In this document: positions 27,005-35,425 of the stretch, piece after piece | Layout of the letters: each line of letters begins with the position of its first letter | How positions within the stretch are numbered: position 1 is the stretch's first letter | Origin: a virus | IMG/VR virus record: IMGVR_UViG_3300004806_000026 | Span: 1-63,555 of that record | Strand: one strand, 5' to 3' | DNA length: 63,555 nt | Made by a program: the position numbers and the translations under genes | The notes under the pieces: model-generated | Told to the model about the DNA's origin: nothing | The model's database searches: none | What the model saw: only the letters and a program-made list of their open reading frames with translations

Positions 27005-27550
27005 TTATCTAAACCTCGGTCCTGATAACCACATAGTTGAAGAATACCTTACACCTTTTGTGACTGGCGTAACTCTGTGTTCTAGCACAGAAGGAAATGC
27101 AATAAGCGAACCTTTTTTAAGTTCTGGTGTAAATTCACCATAAAGACGAATTTGTAATTCGCCCCCTTCAAACTCGCTAGGGTCATTCATTAAACAAATA
27201 ACCGTAATTTTTCGATCTGTAGGCGCACCCGACAAAGGGAAATTATCAACGTGCCAATTGTATTTTTGATTGATACCGTACTCTGCAAATTGCACAGCTT
27301 CATGGTCATTAACTTCCCAACCCCAACTACAATCCACGTTTGCCAAAAGCGCATATTTATACATCATATGCCCAAACCAATTTTCTTTATCAGAAAATCT
27401 AATAGTTGTATTGCGTTGAGAGTGGTCTACGTTATCTGACTTGATACCCATAGTAGCGTTTCTTGTTGGTAAAAGCATGTACTCTGCAAATGCCTTATCG
27501 CAATCCTCAATAGATGCTTGACCTAAATACCAAATGGGTAAATGCGACAT
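27005..27550 (-). CDS. 2OG-Fe(II) dioxygenase (PKHD-like), 181 aa
   Basis: Iron- and 2-oxoglutarate-dependent oxygenase. The double-stranded beta-helix motif is intact: YNWHVD gives His100 and Asp102, LEHRVTPVTKGVRYS gives His158 and the 2OG-binding Arg168. GGELQIRLYGE and KKGSLIAFPS are the usual flanking strands. Such enzymes hydroxylate protein prolines, lysines or nucleobases. Between tail fibre and lysis genes, the likely target is a phage virion protein (possibly the collagen-like fibre at 28,096), but that is inference. Confidence 0.88.
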   Translation of the reverse strand: MSHLPIWYLGQASIEDCDKAFAEYMLLPTRNATMGIKSDNVDHSQRNTTIRFSDKENWFGHMMYKYALLANVDCSWGWEVNDHEAVQFAEYGINQKYNWHVDNFPLSGAPTDRKITVICLMNDPSEFEGGELQIRLYGEFTPELKKGSLIAFPSVLEHRVTPVTKGVRYSSTMWLSGPRFR

Positions 27551-27553
27551 AAT

Positions 27554-27772
27554 TTATTCTGGTAATTTAATGGCTTGTAAATCGCTAGTGCTTGTGGCAT
27601 TAGAAATAGCAGTTCGGTCAGAATTCAATTGCGCTAAAAAAGTTGCATCATCTGGGGTGTTAGTAATACCTACCAAAGTATTCGCAGCTCTTTCTTTGGC
27701 AACTGAAACTGCAGCGGCGTTATAACGTTCCAAATGAATAGCTTTGGCTTTATTTAAATTAACGGTGATCAT
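27554..27772 (-). CDS. Small helical protein after fibre genes, 72 aa
   Basis: Short, Ala/Asn-rich and probably helical (HLERYNAAAVSVAKERAANTL, ATFLAQLNSDRTAISNA). Its position after a fibre gene and a small partner gene suggests a fibre assembly or chaperone peptide. No domain recognised. The start overlaps the stop of the gene before it by four bases. Confidence 0.6.
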   Translation of the reverse strand: MITVNLNKAKAIHLERYNAAAVSVAKERAANTLVGITNTPDDATFLAQLNSDRTAISNATSTSDLQAIKLPE

Positions 27773-28080
27773 TGTATTTGCTCCTCTTTTCTAAGAATTG
27801 GCGTATTGTCAGAAGTCCAACCACTTATAGCGTAATATGAACCGTAGCCATAATTAGCACCTGCTCCGTGTGGTTGAGAAAAATCTGCCTCCCATGCCGC
27901 AAGATACATTGCATCTGCCCCCGTTGGTACATCTGCTTTATTCATAATAATATAAGGCACTGATGGCGGTACATCTTTTAAAGCAATTTGCTCTACGGTT
28001 AGTCCGCAATTCATATTTGGGTATATAACGACTATTTCACCTTCTAGCGTTTGATGTGGGTAAACAATTACTTGGTCCAT
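27769..28080 (-). CDS. Small protein following the collagen-like fibre, 103 aa
   Basis: Begins MDQVIVYPHQTLEGEIVVIYP, then PPSVPYIIMNKADVP and a Gly/Tyr-rich end. This plan occurs in small phage proteins placed after tail fibres and often called assembly proteins. I infer a fibre-folding or attachment role from position only. It is coupled to the following gene. Confidence 0.6.
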   Translation of the reverse strand: MDQVIVYPHQTLEGEIVVIYPNMNCGLTVEQIALKDVPPSVPYIIMNKADVPTGADAMYLAAWEADFSQPHGAGANYGYGSYYAISGWTSDNTPILRKEEQIQ

Positions 28081-28095
28081 TTTGTATCCTTTTAA

Positions 28096-29250
28096 TTAAG
28101 CAAATGCTGCCATACTATACGCTGCTGGAACTTGTACGTATGCTCCAGTAACTCCCGCATTTCCAACTTGTACAGAACTTGTACTTGGGTTTTGAAACAA
28201 ACCAATTGCAGGGGTATTATTAATACCATAACCTGATGCCACTACAGCAGGGGTACCAGATAAACTTGTTAAAAAAGTAACTGTATATGTAGCGCTAGAA
28301 ACTGAAACGCTAGCCACATTAAGTGTATTTATGATAGTCCCTGAAGAATCAAAGTATGCCCATGCTCTTAGCGTATTATTTCCAGAAGGTCCAGTTGGCC
28401 CAGTTGGTCCAGTCGGCCCGGTAGGACCTGTTCCACCAGGAGAACCTGTAGGTCCAGTAGGTCCAGGAGAACCTGTTGGTCCAGTAGGTCCAGTAGGTCC
28501 AGTAGGTCCAGTAGGTCCAGTAGGGCCTGATATACCCACAGACCAAGTTCCATCACCTCTTAAGAAATTTCCACTAGACGGCGTACCCGTTACAACTGGA
28601 ATAGCTGTTGAGCTGCTAACCAATGTTCCAGATATTGGTAATGTTACGTTTGTAGCCGCTGTTGCTGTTAATGTTGTGTTGTATGCACCAGAAGTGGTTA
28701 AGTTACCACCTAAAGTAATTGTTTTAGATCCATTGTTTACCCCTGTTCCGCCGTAAGTAGGGCCAATAATTCCAGCATTCCAAGTGCCTGTCGTGACCGT
28801 TCCAAGCGTTATGGTACCAGGTAAATAATTACTTAGAGTATAAAAACCTGCGCCATTTCCTGTAACGTTTGACGCGTCGCAAAAACATTGCGTTGTTGTA
28901 TTAGCAACTACGTTAAAAGATTGTGAACCACCCGTTGCGGACATGGTTACTGTTTGTCCAGTTAAATTAACAACCGTATAAAGCTTATTTACTAAAGGCG
29001 CAACGATTGTTACTGTAGAGCTAGGCGTACCTGTAAACACCAAAACAGCATTACGCTGATCGTCTAATGTGCCGTTAAAGTTAGTAAGTGTGTATGTGGT
29101 TAAACCAGTTAAACTAACCGCCCCCACGCCGGTAATAGCTTGCTCCAGTAAAGTACCTATGTTGGTATTTGTAGTTTGACCCCATGTACCGGACTGATCT
29201 CCCGTGCCCATTAAAGCTAGTTTTAGAGATGTTGAGTATGTAGTTGACAT
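28096..29250 (-). CDS. Collagen-like tail fibre, 384 aa
   Basis: Tail fibre with an N-terminal attachment region ([20 protein letters not shown], which recurs in phage fibres), a beta-rich shaft, and about 18 Gly-Pro-Thr/Ser-type collagen triplets at residues ~240-295. A C-terminal globular tip ends in [11 protein letters not shown]. Collagen triplets form a trimeric rod. The DNA under the triplets is a tandem repeat and so prone to length change, which could vary fibre reach. Confidence 0.85.
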   Translation of the reverse strand: MSTTYSTSLKLALMGTGDQSGTWGQTTNTNIGTLLEQAITGVGAVSLTGLTTYTLTNFNGTLDDQRNAVLVFTGTPSSTVTIVAPLVNKLYTVVNLTGQTVTMSATGGSQSFNVVANTTTQCFCDASNVTGNGAGFYTLSNYLPGTITLGTVTTGTWNAGIIGPTYGGTGVNNGSKTITLGGNLTTSGAYNTTLTATAATNVTLPISGTLVSSSTAIPVVTGTPSSGNFLRGDGTWSVGISGPTGPTGPTGPTGPTGPTGSPGPTGPTGSPGGTGPTGPTGPTGPTGPSGNNTLRAWAYFDSSGTIINTLNVASVSVSSATYTVTFLTSLSGTPAVVASGYGINNTPAIGLFQNPSTSSVQVGNAGVTGAYVQVPAAYSMAAFA

Positions 29251-29259
29251 GATAAGTCC

Positions 29260-30261
29260 TTACTGGGTATTATTTATTAAAGTCCAAGGGGTTGTTTCAG
29301 AGTCGTTTATATTGTTCCAAATAACAATAGGCGTTAATCCAAGTGGCGTGTTTATGGTTGTTGTAATGCTGATTGACCCAGCAAATGGAGCCATACCAAA
29401 CATAAAGTCCCCAGGCATTGCGTAGCCTGTAACCGTAACAATTTTACCACCCCATATTGGGTCTTGTACATCTGAAATTGTTGACCATCCCCTGGTTTGG
29501 GTTGATTCCAGAATAGATAAAGCCTCAATAATGCTTGCCTGAAACGCAGAATTGACTGTATTGCTATCGGCTGAGCTTATAGATTCAGATACATTGAATG
29601 GGAATACAAACGGAGCGACATAAGAATCACCAGATGTAACCGCCTCTATTGTTGCAAAGAAATAAGCTGACCCAATTGTCTCTTGATCTGCACTTGTTAC
29701 CGCCTCTACGATACCGAAATAGAAAACATCCTGCTCTGAGTCTGTATTGTTAGCTGTTAGTGCTTCTGTGATCGCCTCTTTAAACTGGGCAGCAAATAAC
29801 TGTGTATCGGCGGGTGAGAGGTTTTCACTGATGGATTCTAAGAACGCACTGATCTGAGTGCTGGAGTCGGCGATTGTTGTGGCTTCGGTCCTAGTCAGGT
29901 TGAACTGGGCGGCTATAGACTCTGTCTCGGCACTTGTTAGGGCTTCGGTGAGCGATGTTAAGAACTGCGCTGTAATGGTCGGTGTGTCTGCAGAAGTCCA
30001 GGCTTCAGTGATTGAGTCTAGATATGCAGATGTTTGAGTGCTTGAGTCCGCCTGAGAGATACCCTCGACTATGCCCTCGTAGAAGACATCGACTTCGGAA
30101 TCGGTATTGTTAGACGTTAAAACCTCCGTGATGGAGGTCAGGAAAGCTGCAGTATCGACGTAGTTGTCGCCTAGTCCCGAGTCTTCAGTAATGGATAGGG
30201 GATAGTAATTCCCGCCAAGCGCAGCGAAGGGTGACTGAGCAAAAGCGGAAATTCCATACAT
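29260..30261 (-). CDS. Repetitive tail protein with TEALTSAD-type repeats, 333 aa
   Basis: Starts MYGISAFAQSPFAALGG, an N-terminus I know from phage tail proteins. It then carries roughly nine degenerate repeats of about 20 residues (pattern SITEALTSADTxxxxAxF) from about 25 to 235. The end is a beta-like domain with MPGDFMFGMAPFAG echoing the N-terminus. The repeats probably build an extended, trimeric or beta-solenoid-like shaft. The DNA repeats make this gene a recombination hot spot. Confidence 0.7.
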   Translation of the reverse strand: MYGISAFAQSPFAALGGNYYPLSITEDSGLGDNYVDTAAFLTSITEVLTSNNTDSEVDVFYEGIVEGISQADSSTQTSAYLDSITEAWTSADTPTITAQFLTSLTEALTSAETESIAAQFNLTRTEATTIADSSTQISAFLESISENLSPADTQLFAAQFKEAITEALTANNTDSEQDVFYFGIVEAVTSADQETIGSAYFFATIEAVTSGDSYVAPFVFPFNVSESISSADSNTVNSAFQASIIEALSILESTQTRGWSTISDVQDPIWGGKIVTVTGYAMPGDFMFGMAPFAGSISITTTINTPLGLTPIVIWNNINDSETTPWTLINNTQ

Positions 30262-30263
30262 GA

Positions 30264-30431
30264 TTAGCTTGCTGTGGTTTCAGCAGGTGGTGTGTTATTG
30301 GCGGCGGGCTGTTGTGCCTGCACTTCCTTATTGACCAACTCGACGATTTGGAATACCTCTTGGAACGGCTTTGTCCCAATGTAAGACATGATTGCGTTAA
30401 GGGTTTGTACGGATAGTTTTATTTCTTGCAT
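30264..30431 (-). CDS. Small acidic helical protein, 55 aa
   Basis: Start set at the ATG 30,431 behind CAGGGA, because the longer reading frame extends into the preceding gene. The sequence MQEIKLSVQTLNAIMSYIG, then QEVFQIVELVNKEVQ and a Pro/Thr tail resembles short conserved phage peptides of unknown role. It overlaps the following repetitive tail gene region closely. Confidence 0.65.
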   Translation of the reverse strand: MQEIKLSVQTLNAIMSYIGTKPFQEVFQIVELVNKEVQAQQPAANNTPPAETTAS

Positions 30432-30432
30432 A

Positions 30433-30627
30433 TTAATTCCCTGTAGGTTGGTTAAGTTCAATGTATCGCAGTAATACCACGACCACGGAAATTATAATGC
30501 CCACTAACATCTGGTGAACAGGAGTCAGCGGAAAGACAAATAAGAAACCCTGCATCACGGACAGCACCGCAATAAACAACGCCCAAAGAACGTGCTTGTC
30601 TTTTAATAGTGTGGTGAGTTGGTTCAT
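30433..30627 (-). CDS. Small two-TM protein (holin-like), 64 aa
   Basis: Two hydrophobic helices (VLWALFIAVLSVMQGFLFVF and MLVGIIISVVVVLLRYI) with a short loop and charged ends, the plan of class II holins. It lies among tail fibre genes, away from the endolysin, so it may instead be an antiholin or an unrelated membrane peptide. The other holin candidate is next to the spanins. Confidence 0.6.
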   Translation of the reverse strand: MNQLTTLLKDKHVLWALFIAVLSVMQGFLFVFPLTPVHQMLVGIIISVVVVLLRYIELNQPTGN

Positions 30628-30869
30628 GGTTTAGCTTGTTGAGCTTGGTAAGCTGATATTACTTCTTGTGTCCATACTGCCGCACTGATTGCGGGTACGG
30701 GTGCTGGATCTGTTGCCGCCGCAGTATCCCCTGGGTGTCTAACCCAACGGCTAAAGTTTCTTGCAATCTCAACACCGTCTTTGGTGATGATCTCTGCTTG
30801 ACGTACCTGGATAGATCCGTCTTCTAAAACTTCTGTTTTGTCGATTGTTGTGCGTGATGATAATGTCAT
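30624..30869 (-). CDS. Fibre-partner small protein, copy 2, 81 aa
   Basis: Paralogue of the 31,435 gene: both share TIDKTEVLEDG/IIDKTEVLEDG, IQVRQAEIITKDGVEIARNF and RWVRHPGDTAA, with diverged C-termini. The unit follows a tail fibre both times, so it likely assists fibre folding or attachment. The family is common in phage tail regions but has no proven function. Confidence 0.75.
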   Translation of the reverse strand: MTLSSRTTIDKTEVLEDGSIQVRQAEIITKDGVEIARNFSRWVRHPGDTAAATDPAPVPAISAAVWTQEVISAYQAQQAKP

Positions 30870-30878
30870 TTTGACTCC

Positions 30879-31433
30879 TTAGAATGTTGCTTGGTATGTA
30901 AATTGAAATGGGTATGTATAGTTGTTACTCCAAGCAATAGCTACCCCACTATTCCCTGAAATATTGCCTGTTGTAGCACCACCTGCAAACCATCCAATAT
31001 ATGTAGTTCCAGTATACGCAGATTCTCTAACGGTAAAAGTAATTTGCCCTTTAGACGCATTTGAGTTTCCGCCAATAGTGAACGGCAATCCTGATAAGTT
31101 TAGTATTCCAGAAGCGGTTCCTGCATTTGTAATTGTTATTTGACCATTAATATATATCATTTGCCCAACTTTTACATAGTATCCAGTACTTGTATAGCTT
31201 GTTAGAGAACCACCTGCTGGACCTGCAATTGGAGTCCAAGTCCCTGTCTCATAATCATTGAGCGTACTGTTTATAGCGGCACTACTATTGTTAAATACTA
31301 TTCCATTAGTACCAGTAGCAAAGGTTAAATTGCCACTTAGCTGACCGCCCGTCAAAGGCAAAGCCGCAGTAGACTGTGTTGTTGAGTCACTAAACGTAAT
31401 TGATGGGGATGATCCCCCAATAACTGTTGTCAT
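30879..31433 (-). CDS. Tail fibre, duplicated cassette copy 2, 184 aa
   Basis: Shares the stretch NSTLNDYETGTWTP and its flanks with the 31,705 fibre, while the last ~100 residues differ. The N-terminus (SITFSDSTTQSTAALPLTGG) looks like a coupling motif and the C-terminus is beta-rich and Gly/Thr/Asn-rich. It is probably a receptor-binding fibre or tip. The common middle and variable end suggest divergence for host recognition. Confidence 0.7.
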   Translation of the reverse strand: MTTVIGGSSPSITFSDSTTQSTAALPLTGGQLSGNLTFATGTNGIVFNNSSAAINSTLNDYETGTWTPIAGPAGGSLTSYTSTGYYVKVGQMIYINGQITITNAGTASGILNLSGLPFTIGGNSNASKGQITFTVRESAYTGTTYIGWFAGGATTGNISGNSGVAIAWSNNYTYPFQFTYQATF

Positions 31434-31434
31434 A

Positions 31435-31695
31435 TTAAACTCCTATAGGTCTTTGTGCCGCTTGTGCCGCCTGATAAGCTGAGACTACTTCGGATGTCCA
31501 TACTGCACTAGCTATTGCAGGTACTGGAGCAGGATCAGATTGAGCAGCAGTGTCACCGGGGTGACGTACCCAACGATGAAAGTTTCTTGCAATCTCAACA
31601 CCATCTTTGGTAATGATTTCTGCTTGGCGTACTTGAATAGTGCCGTCTTCTAGCACTTCTGTTTTGTCGATAATTGTGTTTGATGCGAGTGTCAT
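31435..31695 (-). CDS. Fibre-partner small protein, copy 1, 86 aa
   Basis: Close paralogue of the 81 aa protein at 30,624, with long identical blocks (DKTEVLEDG, QVRQAEIITKDGVEIARNF, RWVRHPGDTAA). It sits straight after the 31,705 fibre, in the same order as copy 2. A fibre assembly helper is the best guess from position. Confidence 0.75.
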   Translation of the reverse strand: MTLASNTIIDKTEVLEDGTIQVRQAEIITKDGVEIARNFHRWVRHPGDTAAQSDPAPVPAIASAVWTSEVVSAYQAAQAAQRPIGV

Positions 31696-31704
31696 TGTGA
31701 CTCC

Positions 31705-32298
31705 TTAGAATTGAGCTTTGTATACCATTGTTATGATAAATCTTTTACCGCTTACTGTTGCATTTGATAATTGTGCAAAATTTGAATTTGCAATTGTCAT
31801 GGTAGATGAGTTAGTTGTATTTTCAAAATAAAGTGCAGTTGCGGTATAACTTGAATAACCAACATAACCATTTGCATAATTTGTACTGACAAATGGCATA
31901 CTAAATTGAGCATTTGAACCATTGGAATTTGATGGATATGTAATATCGCAAGAAGCAAAAACCATATTGCCAATTTTTGTATAAAAAGCAAATTGATTTG
32001 TAATTGTCAATCCTGCTCCACTTACATCCGTTGGTGTCCAAGTCCCTGTCTCATAGTCATTAAGCGTACTATTTGTAAGAGCAGAAGAGTTGTTAAAGGT
32101 TATACCCGCATTAGAACCAAACCCTATCGTATTTGCAAACGTAACCTTCTGACTATTATCTATCGTTATTGCAGTAGTTGCCGTACCACCTGAAGTGGTC
32201 GTAGCTAGTTGTAAAGTTCCATCGTTACCAGCGGTATAGACTAGACCCGTTGTGCCACTTGACACGCCATTGTCCGCCTTGAGAATATTGGATGACAT
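31705..32298 (-). CDS. Tail fibre, duplicated cassette copy 1, 197 aa
   Basis: Begins SSNILKADNGVSSGTTGLVYT, related to the start of the S74 fibre at 32,719. The central NSTLNDYETGTWTP is shared with the 30,879 fibre. The C-terminal part is beta-rich with NSSTMTIANSNFAQL. It is likely an alternative or additional receptor-binding fibre. Confidence 0.7.
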   Translation of the reverse strand: MSSNILKADNGVSSGTTGLVYTAGNDGTLQLATTTSGGTATTAITIDNSQKVTFANTIGFGSNAGITFNNSSALTNSTLNDYETGTWTPTDVSGAGLTITNQFAFYTKIGNMVFASCDITYPSNSNGSNAQFSMPFVSTNYANGYVGYSSYTATALYFENTTNSSTMTIANSNFAQLSNATVSGKRFIITMVYKAQF

Positions 32299-32299
32299 A

Positions 32300-32722
32300 T
32301 TATGCTACCTTTGCTTCTAGAGCTGTTACTTTTGCTGATAGTTCTTTTCTTCTTGTTGGAACTTTTAATACTCTGTAAGCATGAAGTCCATTTTCAGACC
32401 TTGTGACCCATTCAAGATTATCTACATTGTTATTATGTTTGTTGCCATCTTTATGATTAACTTGTGGTTTGTTTGATTCATTTTCAATAAACGCTCTTGC
32501 AACCAATCTATGCACACTTTGATTGCTTTTTACACCATCAATACAAAAAGAAACAGTTAAATAACCACTTTTACTTTTGCCTGCTTTCAAAATAGTTGAT
32601 GGGTTAACTTTTGAACCCCCACAATAATGATTAACCATTCTTTCAATAGAACGAACATTTCCTAAATTACTAACTTCGTAATGCGTTTCAAATCCTGCAC
32701 ATGGATGCCATATTTCGTTCAT
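32300..32722 (-). CDS. NUMOD4/HNH endonuclease with captured fibre C-terminus, 140 aa
   Basis: Free-standing homing-type endonuclease. It has an N-terminal NUMOD4-like region (WHPCAGFETHYEVSNLGNVRS) and the HNH motif HRLVARAFI, NHKDGNKHNNNVDNLEWVT. The last ~14 residues (KELSAKVTALEAKVA) are almost the same as the end of the S74 fibre beside it (QELSAQVTALQAKVGI), and the DNA is similar too. That points to insertion at the 3' end of a fibre gene. It overlaps the fibre stop by four bases. Confidence 0.88.
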   Translation of the reverse strand: MNEIWHPCAGFETHYEVSNLGNVRSIERMVNHYCGGSKVNPSTILKAGKSKSGYLTVSFCIDGVKSNQSVHRLVARAFIENESNKPQVNHKDGNKHNNNVDNLEWVTRSENGLHAYRVLKVPTRRKELSAKVTALEAKVA

Positions 32723-33687
32723 ATACCCACCTTTGCTTGTAATGCGGTAACTTGTGCTGACAACTCCTGAATGGACTTTAACATTGCGTACTTCAAATCT
32801 GTTTCGTAAATAGCAAGTTTGACATTAGGAGCTTCTTTTGTTCCTATGTCCATTATTCCAACTAACTCAGGAGCTACTGACTGTACAGATTGAGCAGTTA
32901 CACCAATATTTAAATCTGTATCAGTTTGGTCGTTAAATAAAAATGTAACAACTGGTATTTGATTAAGAATAGACAAATAACTCTTTGCGGGAGTTATATC
33001 TTTTTTCATGGTTGCATCAGAGAGATTAGTATTATTTGCTTGATAGTTAGCAACACCACCATTTGAATTGACTACAAATCTATTTGTTGGTCCATTATCT
33101 TGACATTGAATAAAATTTGCTCCAGCAGAATTTGGAGATGCACCTGTATATTTTATAAATAATCCTTGGGGATTACTTGACGCACTATTTGTAAATTGAG
33201 AAGTGTAATTTCCTGAGCTTTGTGTAATTCCAAATATTTCACTATTGTTTTGCGATGTTTGACCAACTAATAATGCACCACTATTAAGTAGTGTCATTGC
33301 TTGGGTAAATGTAATAGCATTACCAGCAGTTCCTGATGGCGCTACATACCAAGCGTGTTGACCAGTACCCGCACCTTGAGAATAATAAGTTGCATACCCG
33401 TTATTTTGATATAAATTATTGGATGTTCCGTTTATAGTATTGAAATACAAAGATATTTGATTTCCTGCGGTATTTCCAAATAAAGAACCAGCTCCAGAAA
33501 ACTGAACACCTTTCCAATTTGTAGCCCAACTTGCACTAGGAGTAACTCCCACACCCACGTTTTGAGCTGTATCTATTGTTACCGCAGTAGTCGTACCATT
33601 AGTCTGTAGCTGAAGTACGCCAGATGTATCCGCTGAGTAAACCAGTGCGGTGGTGGTAGTGAGGCCGGCGGAGATCGTTGAAGCCAT
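32719..33687 (-). CDS. Tail fibre with S74-type intramolecular chaperone, 322 aa
   Basis: Beta-rich fibre followed by an S74 (endosialidase-type) C-terminal domain. The self-cleavage pair is at Ser223-Asp224 in NLSDATMKKDITP, with Lys228/229 and downstream NIGVTAQSVQSVAPELVG. The chaperone folds the trimer and then cuts itself off. The terminal coiled stretch (LKSIQELSAQVTALQAKV) is typical of the domain. N-terminus: TISAGLTTTTALVYSADTSG. Confidence 0.85.
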   Translation of the reverse strand: MASTISAGLTTTTALVYSADTSGVLQLQTNGTTTAVTIDTAQNVGVGVTPSASWATNWKGVQFSGAGSLFGNTAGNQISLYFNTINGTSNNLYQNNGYATYYSQGAGTGQHAWYVAPSGTAGNAITFTQAMTLLNSGALLVGQTSQNNSEIFGITQSSGNYTSQFTNSASSNPQGLFIKYTGASPNSAGANFIQCQDNGPTNRFVVNSNGGVANYQANNTNLSDATMKKDITPAKSYLSILNQIPVVTFLFNDQTDTDLNIGVTAQSVQSVAPELVGIMDIGTKEAPNVKLAIYETDLKYAMLKSIQELSAQVTALQAKVGI

Positions 33688-33696
33688 GTTATTTCC

Positions 33697-34371
33697 TTAA
33701 ATGATTACCCATCTCTGGCTTGAGCTCACCGTGACGCTAACTCCAGATGCTGTTGTGATTGGACCAACTGAGAAACCGTTTGTGCCCGTTGCGATGGTAT
33801 AGCTAACGCTTGCTGTCGTGTTGTTAACTTGAATAGCGCCGCCCGCTTGAGCACCACCAATACCGCCCCAGATCGTTCCGTTGTAACCTTCAAACTGAGC
33901 AAGCGTTGTGTTATACCTGAACATGCCCGTTGCAGGAGAGCCTGATCTTTGTGCCGTCGTACCCGCAGCTACTTGGATTTCTCCAGTGCCAGACATCGTA
34001 ATATCGCCCGTAGTAGAAAGCGTTGCAAGCGATACGTTACTTGTTGTTGGGTCTATATAGACAGCTTTTTCAGACGGGTATGTTAAAAATACGTTCTGTG
34101 TACCAGACGCAAAATTAGTTAAAGACCCTGCATTGCTAGAAGACAGTACTGTGGTACGGCTTAACGTATTGCCTGTGTTCCAAGTGCCAAGACCCACTTC
34201 CCAATTAGCGCCGCCTTGGTCTGCAATACAGTAATATGTAGTTGTGCCGTTAACAGAACCAAACGCCGCGCTAAAGGCTTGATACCCCGTAACAGCACCA
34301 AGGAGCGTAACTACGCCCGTGCCCGGCGCACTACATGTCTCTAAAACCCTGTCTTTGACTAGAAAGGCCAT
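33697..34371 (-). CDS. Tail fibre base/adaptor protein, 224 aa
   Basis: N-terminus MAFLVKDRVLETCSAPGTG, YQAFSAA, TYYCIADQGGANWEVGLG is a conserved virion-attachment module in phage fibre proteins. The middle has FRYNTTLAQFEGYNGTIWG, seen in fibre shafts. The product is likely the proximal part of a tail fibre or spike that anchors later fibres. Confidence 0.75.
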   Translation of the reverse strand: MAFLVKDRVLETCSAPGTGVVTLLGAVTGYQAFSAAFGSVNGTTTYYCIADQGGANWEVGLGTWNTGNTLSRTTVLSSSNAGSLTNFASGTQNVFLTYPSEKAVYIDPTTSNVSLATLSTTGDITMSGTGEIQVAAGTTAQRSGSPATGMFRYNTTLAQFEGYNGTIWGGIGGAQAGGAIQVNNTTASVSYTIATGTNGFSVGPITTASGVSVTVSSSQRWVII

Positions 34372-34384
34372 ACATACCCCTTAA

Positions 34385-34987
34385 TTAAGACGTAGCGGTG
34401 GTCGAAAAAGTAACGCTGACAGTATCTCCAGATGTCGTTGTTTTCGCTGTACCAAAGTTTCCTTCAGAATACAAAGTACCGCTTGTATTGCTTTGAGCAC
34501 TAGAAGCGCCTGTACCAAGTACCAAGAAACATCCGTATACCGTACCACCACTACCTGTGATTGTATAGGTAATAGCCGTTGCTGTGGAAGATGTTACGTT
34601 AGAAGGAGTTGATCCTGTACTGGTAGATGATGCAAAAACTGCTGTACCGCGAACGGCTGATCCGCCCACTGTATAAGCTATAAACTCTTTAGACGGAACG
34701 ATTGTGCTCATAACGTCTGTTGCAGCGGGTGTAATGCTTGCATTGAGCAAACCAAGGTAAGGTCCGGTCACAGAGTAGCTTGAGCCTCTAAGTAAAGTAT
34801 CAAGCATTAACTGCTTTCCTACTGCTACCACTAGGTTGGGAAACTCTTCTTCCCATTTAATGTTTCCGTCTTTGTCGCGGCAAACAACGTGATACCAACC
34901 TTCAACGCCCATTCCTTCTGGGATCTTAGCATTAGCTTGTAATGTAGCAACTGCATGGTCGCCAAATTTTGAAAGTTCGTTAGTCAT
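34385..34987 (-). CDS. Tail structural protein, 200 aa
   Basis: Contains GVEGWYHVVCRDKDGNIKWEEEFPNLVV followed by a Ser/Thr-rich beta segment. This conserved opening is seen in phage tail or base proteins near fibre genes. The remainder has no recognisable enzyme motif. Expected to be a virion component of the tail vertex. Confidence 0.65.
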   Translation of the reverse strand: MTNELSKFGDHAVATLQANAKIPEGMGVEGWYHVVCRDKDGNIKWEEEFPNLVVAVGKQLMLDTLLRGSSYSVTGPYLGLLNASITPAATDVMSTIVPSKEFIAYTVGGSAVRGTAVFASSTSTGSTPSNVTSSTATAITYTITGSGGTVYGCFLVLGTGASSAQSNTSGTLYSEGNFGTAKTTTSGDTVSVTFSTTATS

Positions 34988-34996
34988 CTTGACTCC

Positions 34997-35425
34997 TTAA
35001 GAAATGGTAATAACCGCAGTAGTTGATGTTGCGGCAGGCCAGGTTATGGTGAAATTGTTCATGGTAATGTCGTTACCAAAGTTTAAAACGAAAACAGAAT
35101 TACCCGTAGTTGCATTGTAAATTAAAGCTCCTCTTGCGGTAATAGTTGCGCCTGTCCAGGTCACATTATTAAAGTAAGGAAAAGCTACGTTGTTAGCCAA
35201 ATCCTGTCCCGGATTAGCAGATATCGTAATGACATTACCACCTGCCGTATACCCATTAGCCACAACCTCTGCCGTTGTACCAGAATAAGTCGCTGTCGTA
35301 TTGTTAAGATTGCTCAAAGCAGTATACAAAGCCACCTTATAGGTATACGGAGAAGTCGTTGTGAAGTTAACCAGACCGTTCAAGCAGTCTGATTTAAACT
35401 GGGTAGTCTGGGTTTGGATGATCAT
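34997..35425 (-). CDS. Tail structural protein, 142 aa
   Basis: Beta-rich with Thr/Asn abundance; starts TTQFKSDCLNGLVNFTTTSPYTYKVALYTALSNL and ends FTITWPAATSTTAVITIS. This family is common in podovirus tail regions. It overlaps the upstream adaptor gene by four bases and likely works in the same tail-vertex assembly. Confidence 0.65.
   Translation of the reverse strand: MIIQTQTTQFKSDCLNGLVNFTTTSPYTYKVALYTALSNLNNTTATYSGTTAEVVANGYTAGGNVITISANPGQDLANNVAFPYFNNVTWTGATITARGALIYNATTGNSVFVLNFGNDITMNNFTITWPAATSTTAVITIS

Noticed and set aside
28331-28756. A 141-codon plus-strand ORF opposite the collagen-like fibre
   Set aside because: It is a mirror of the GPT repeat DNA (VGPVGP pattern) and has no start signals.
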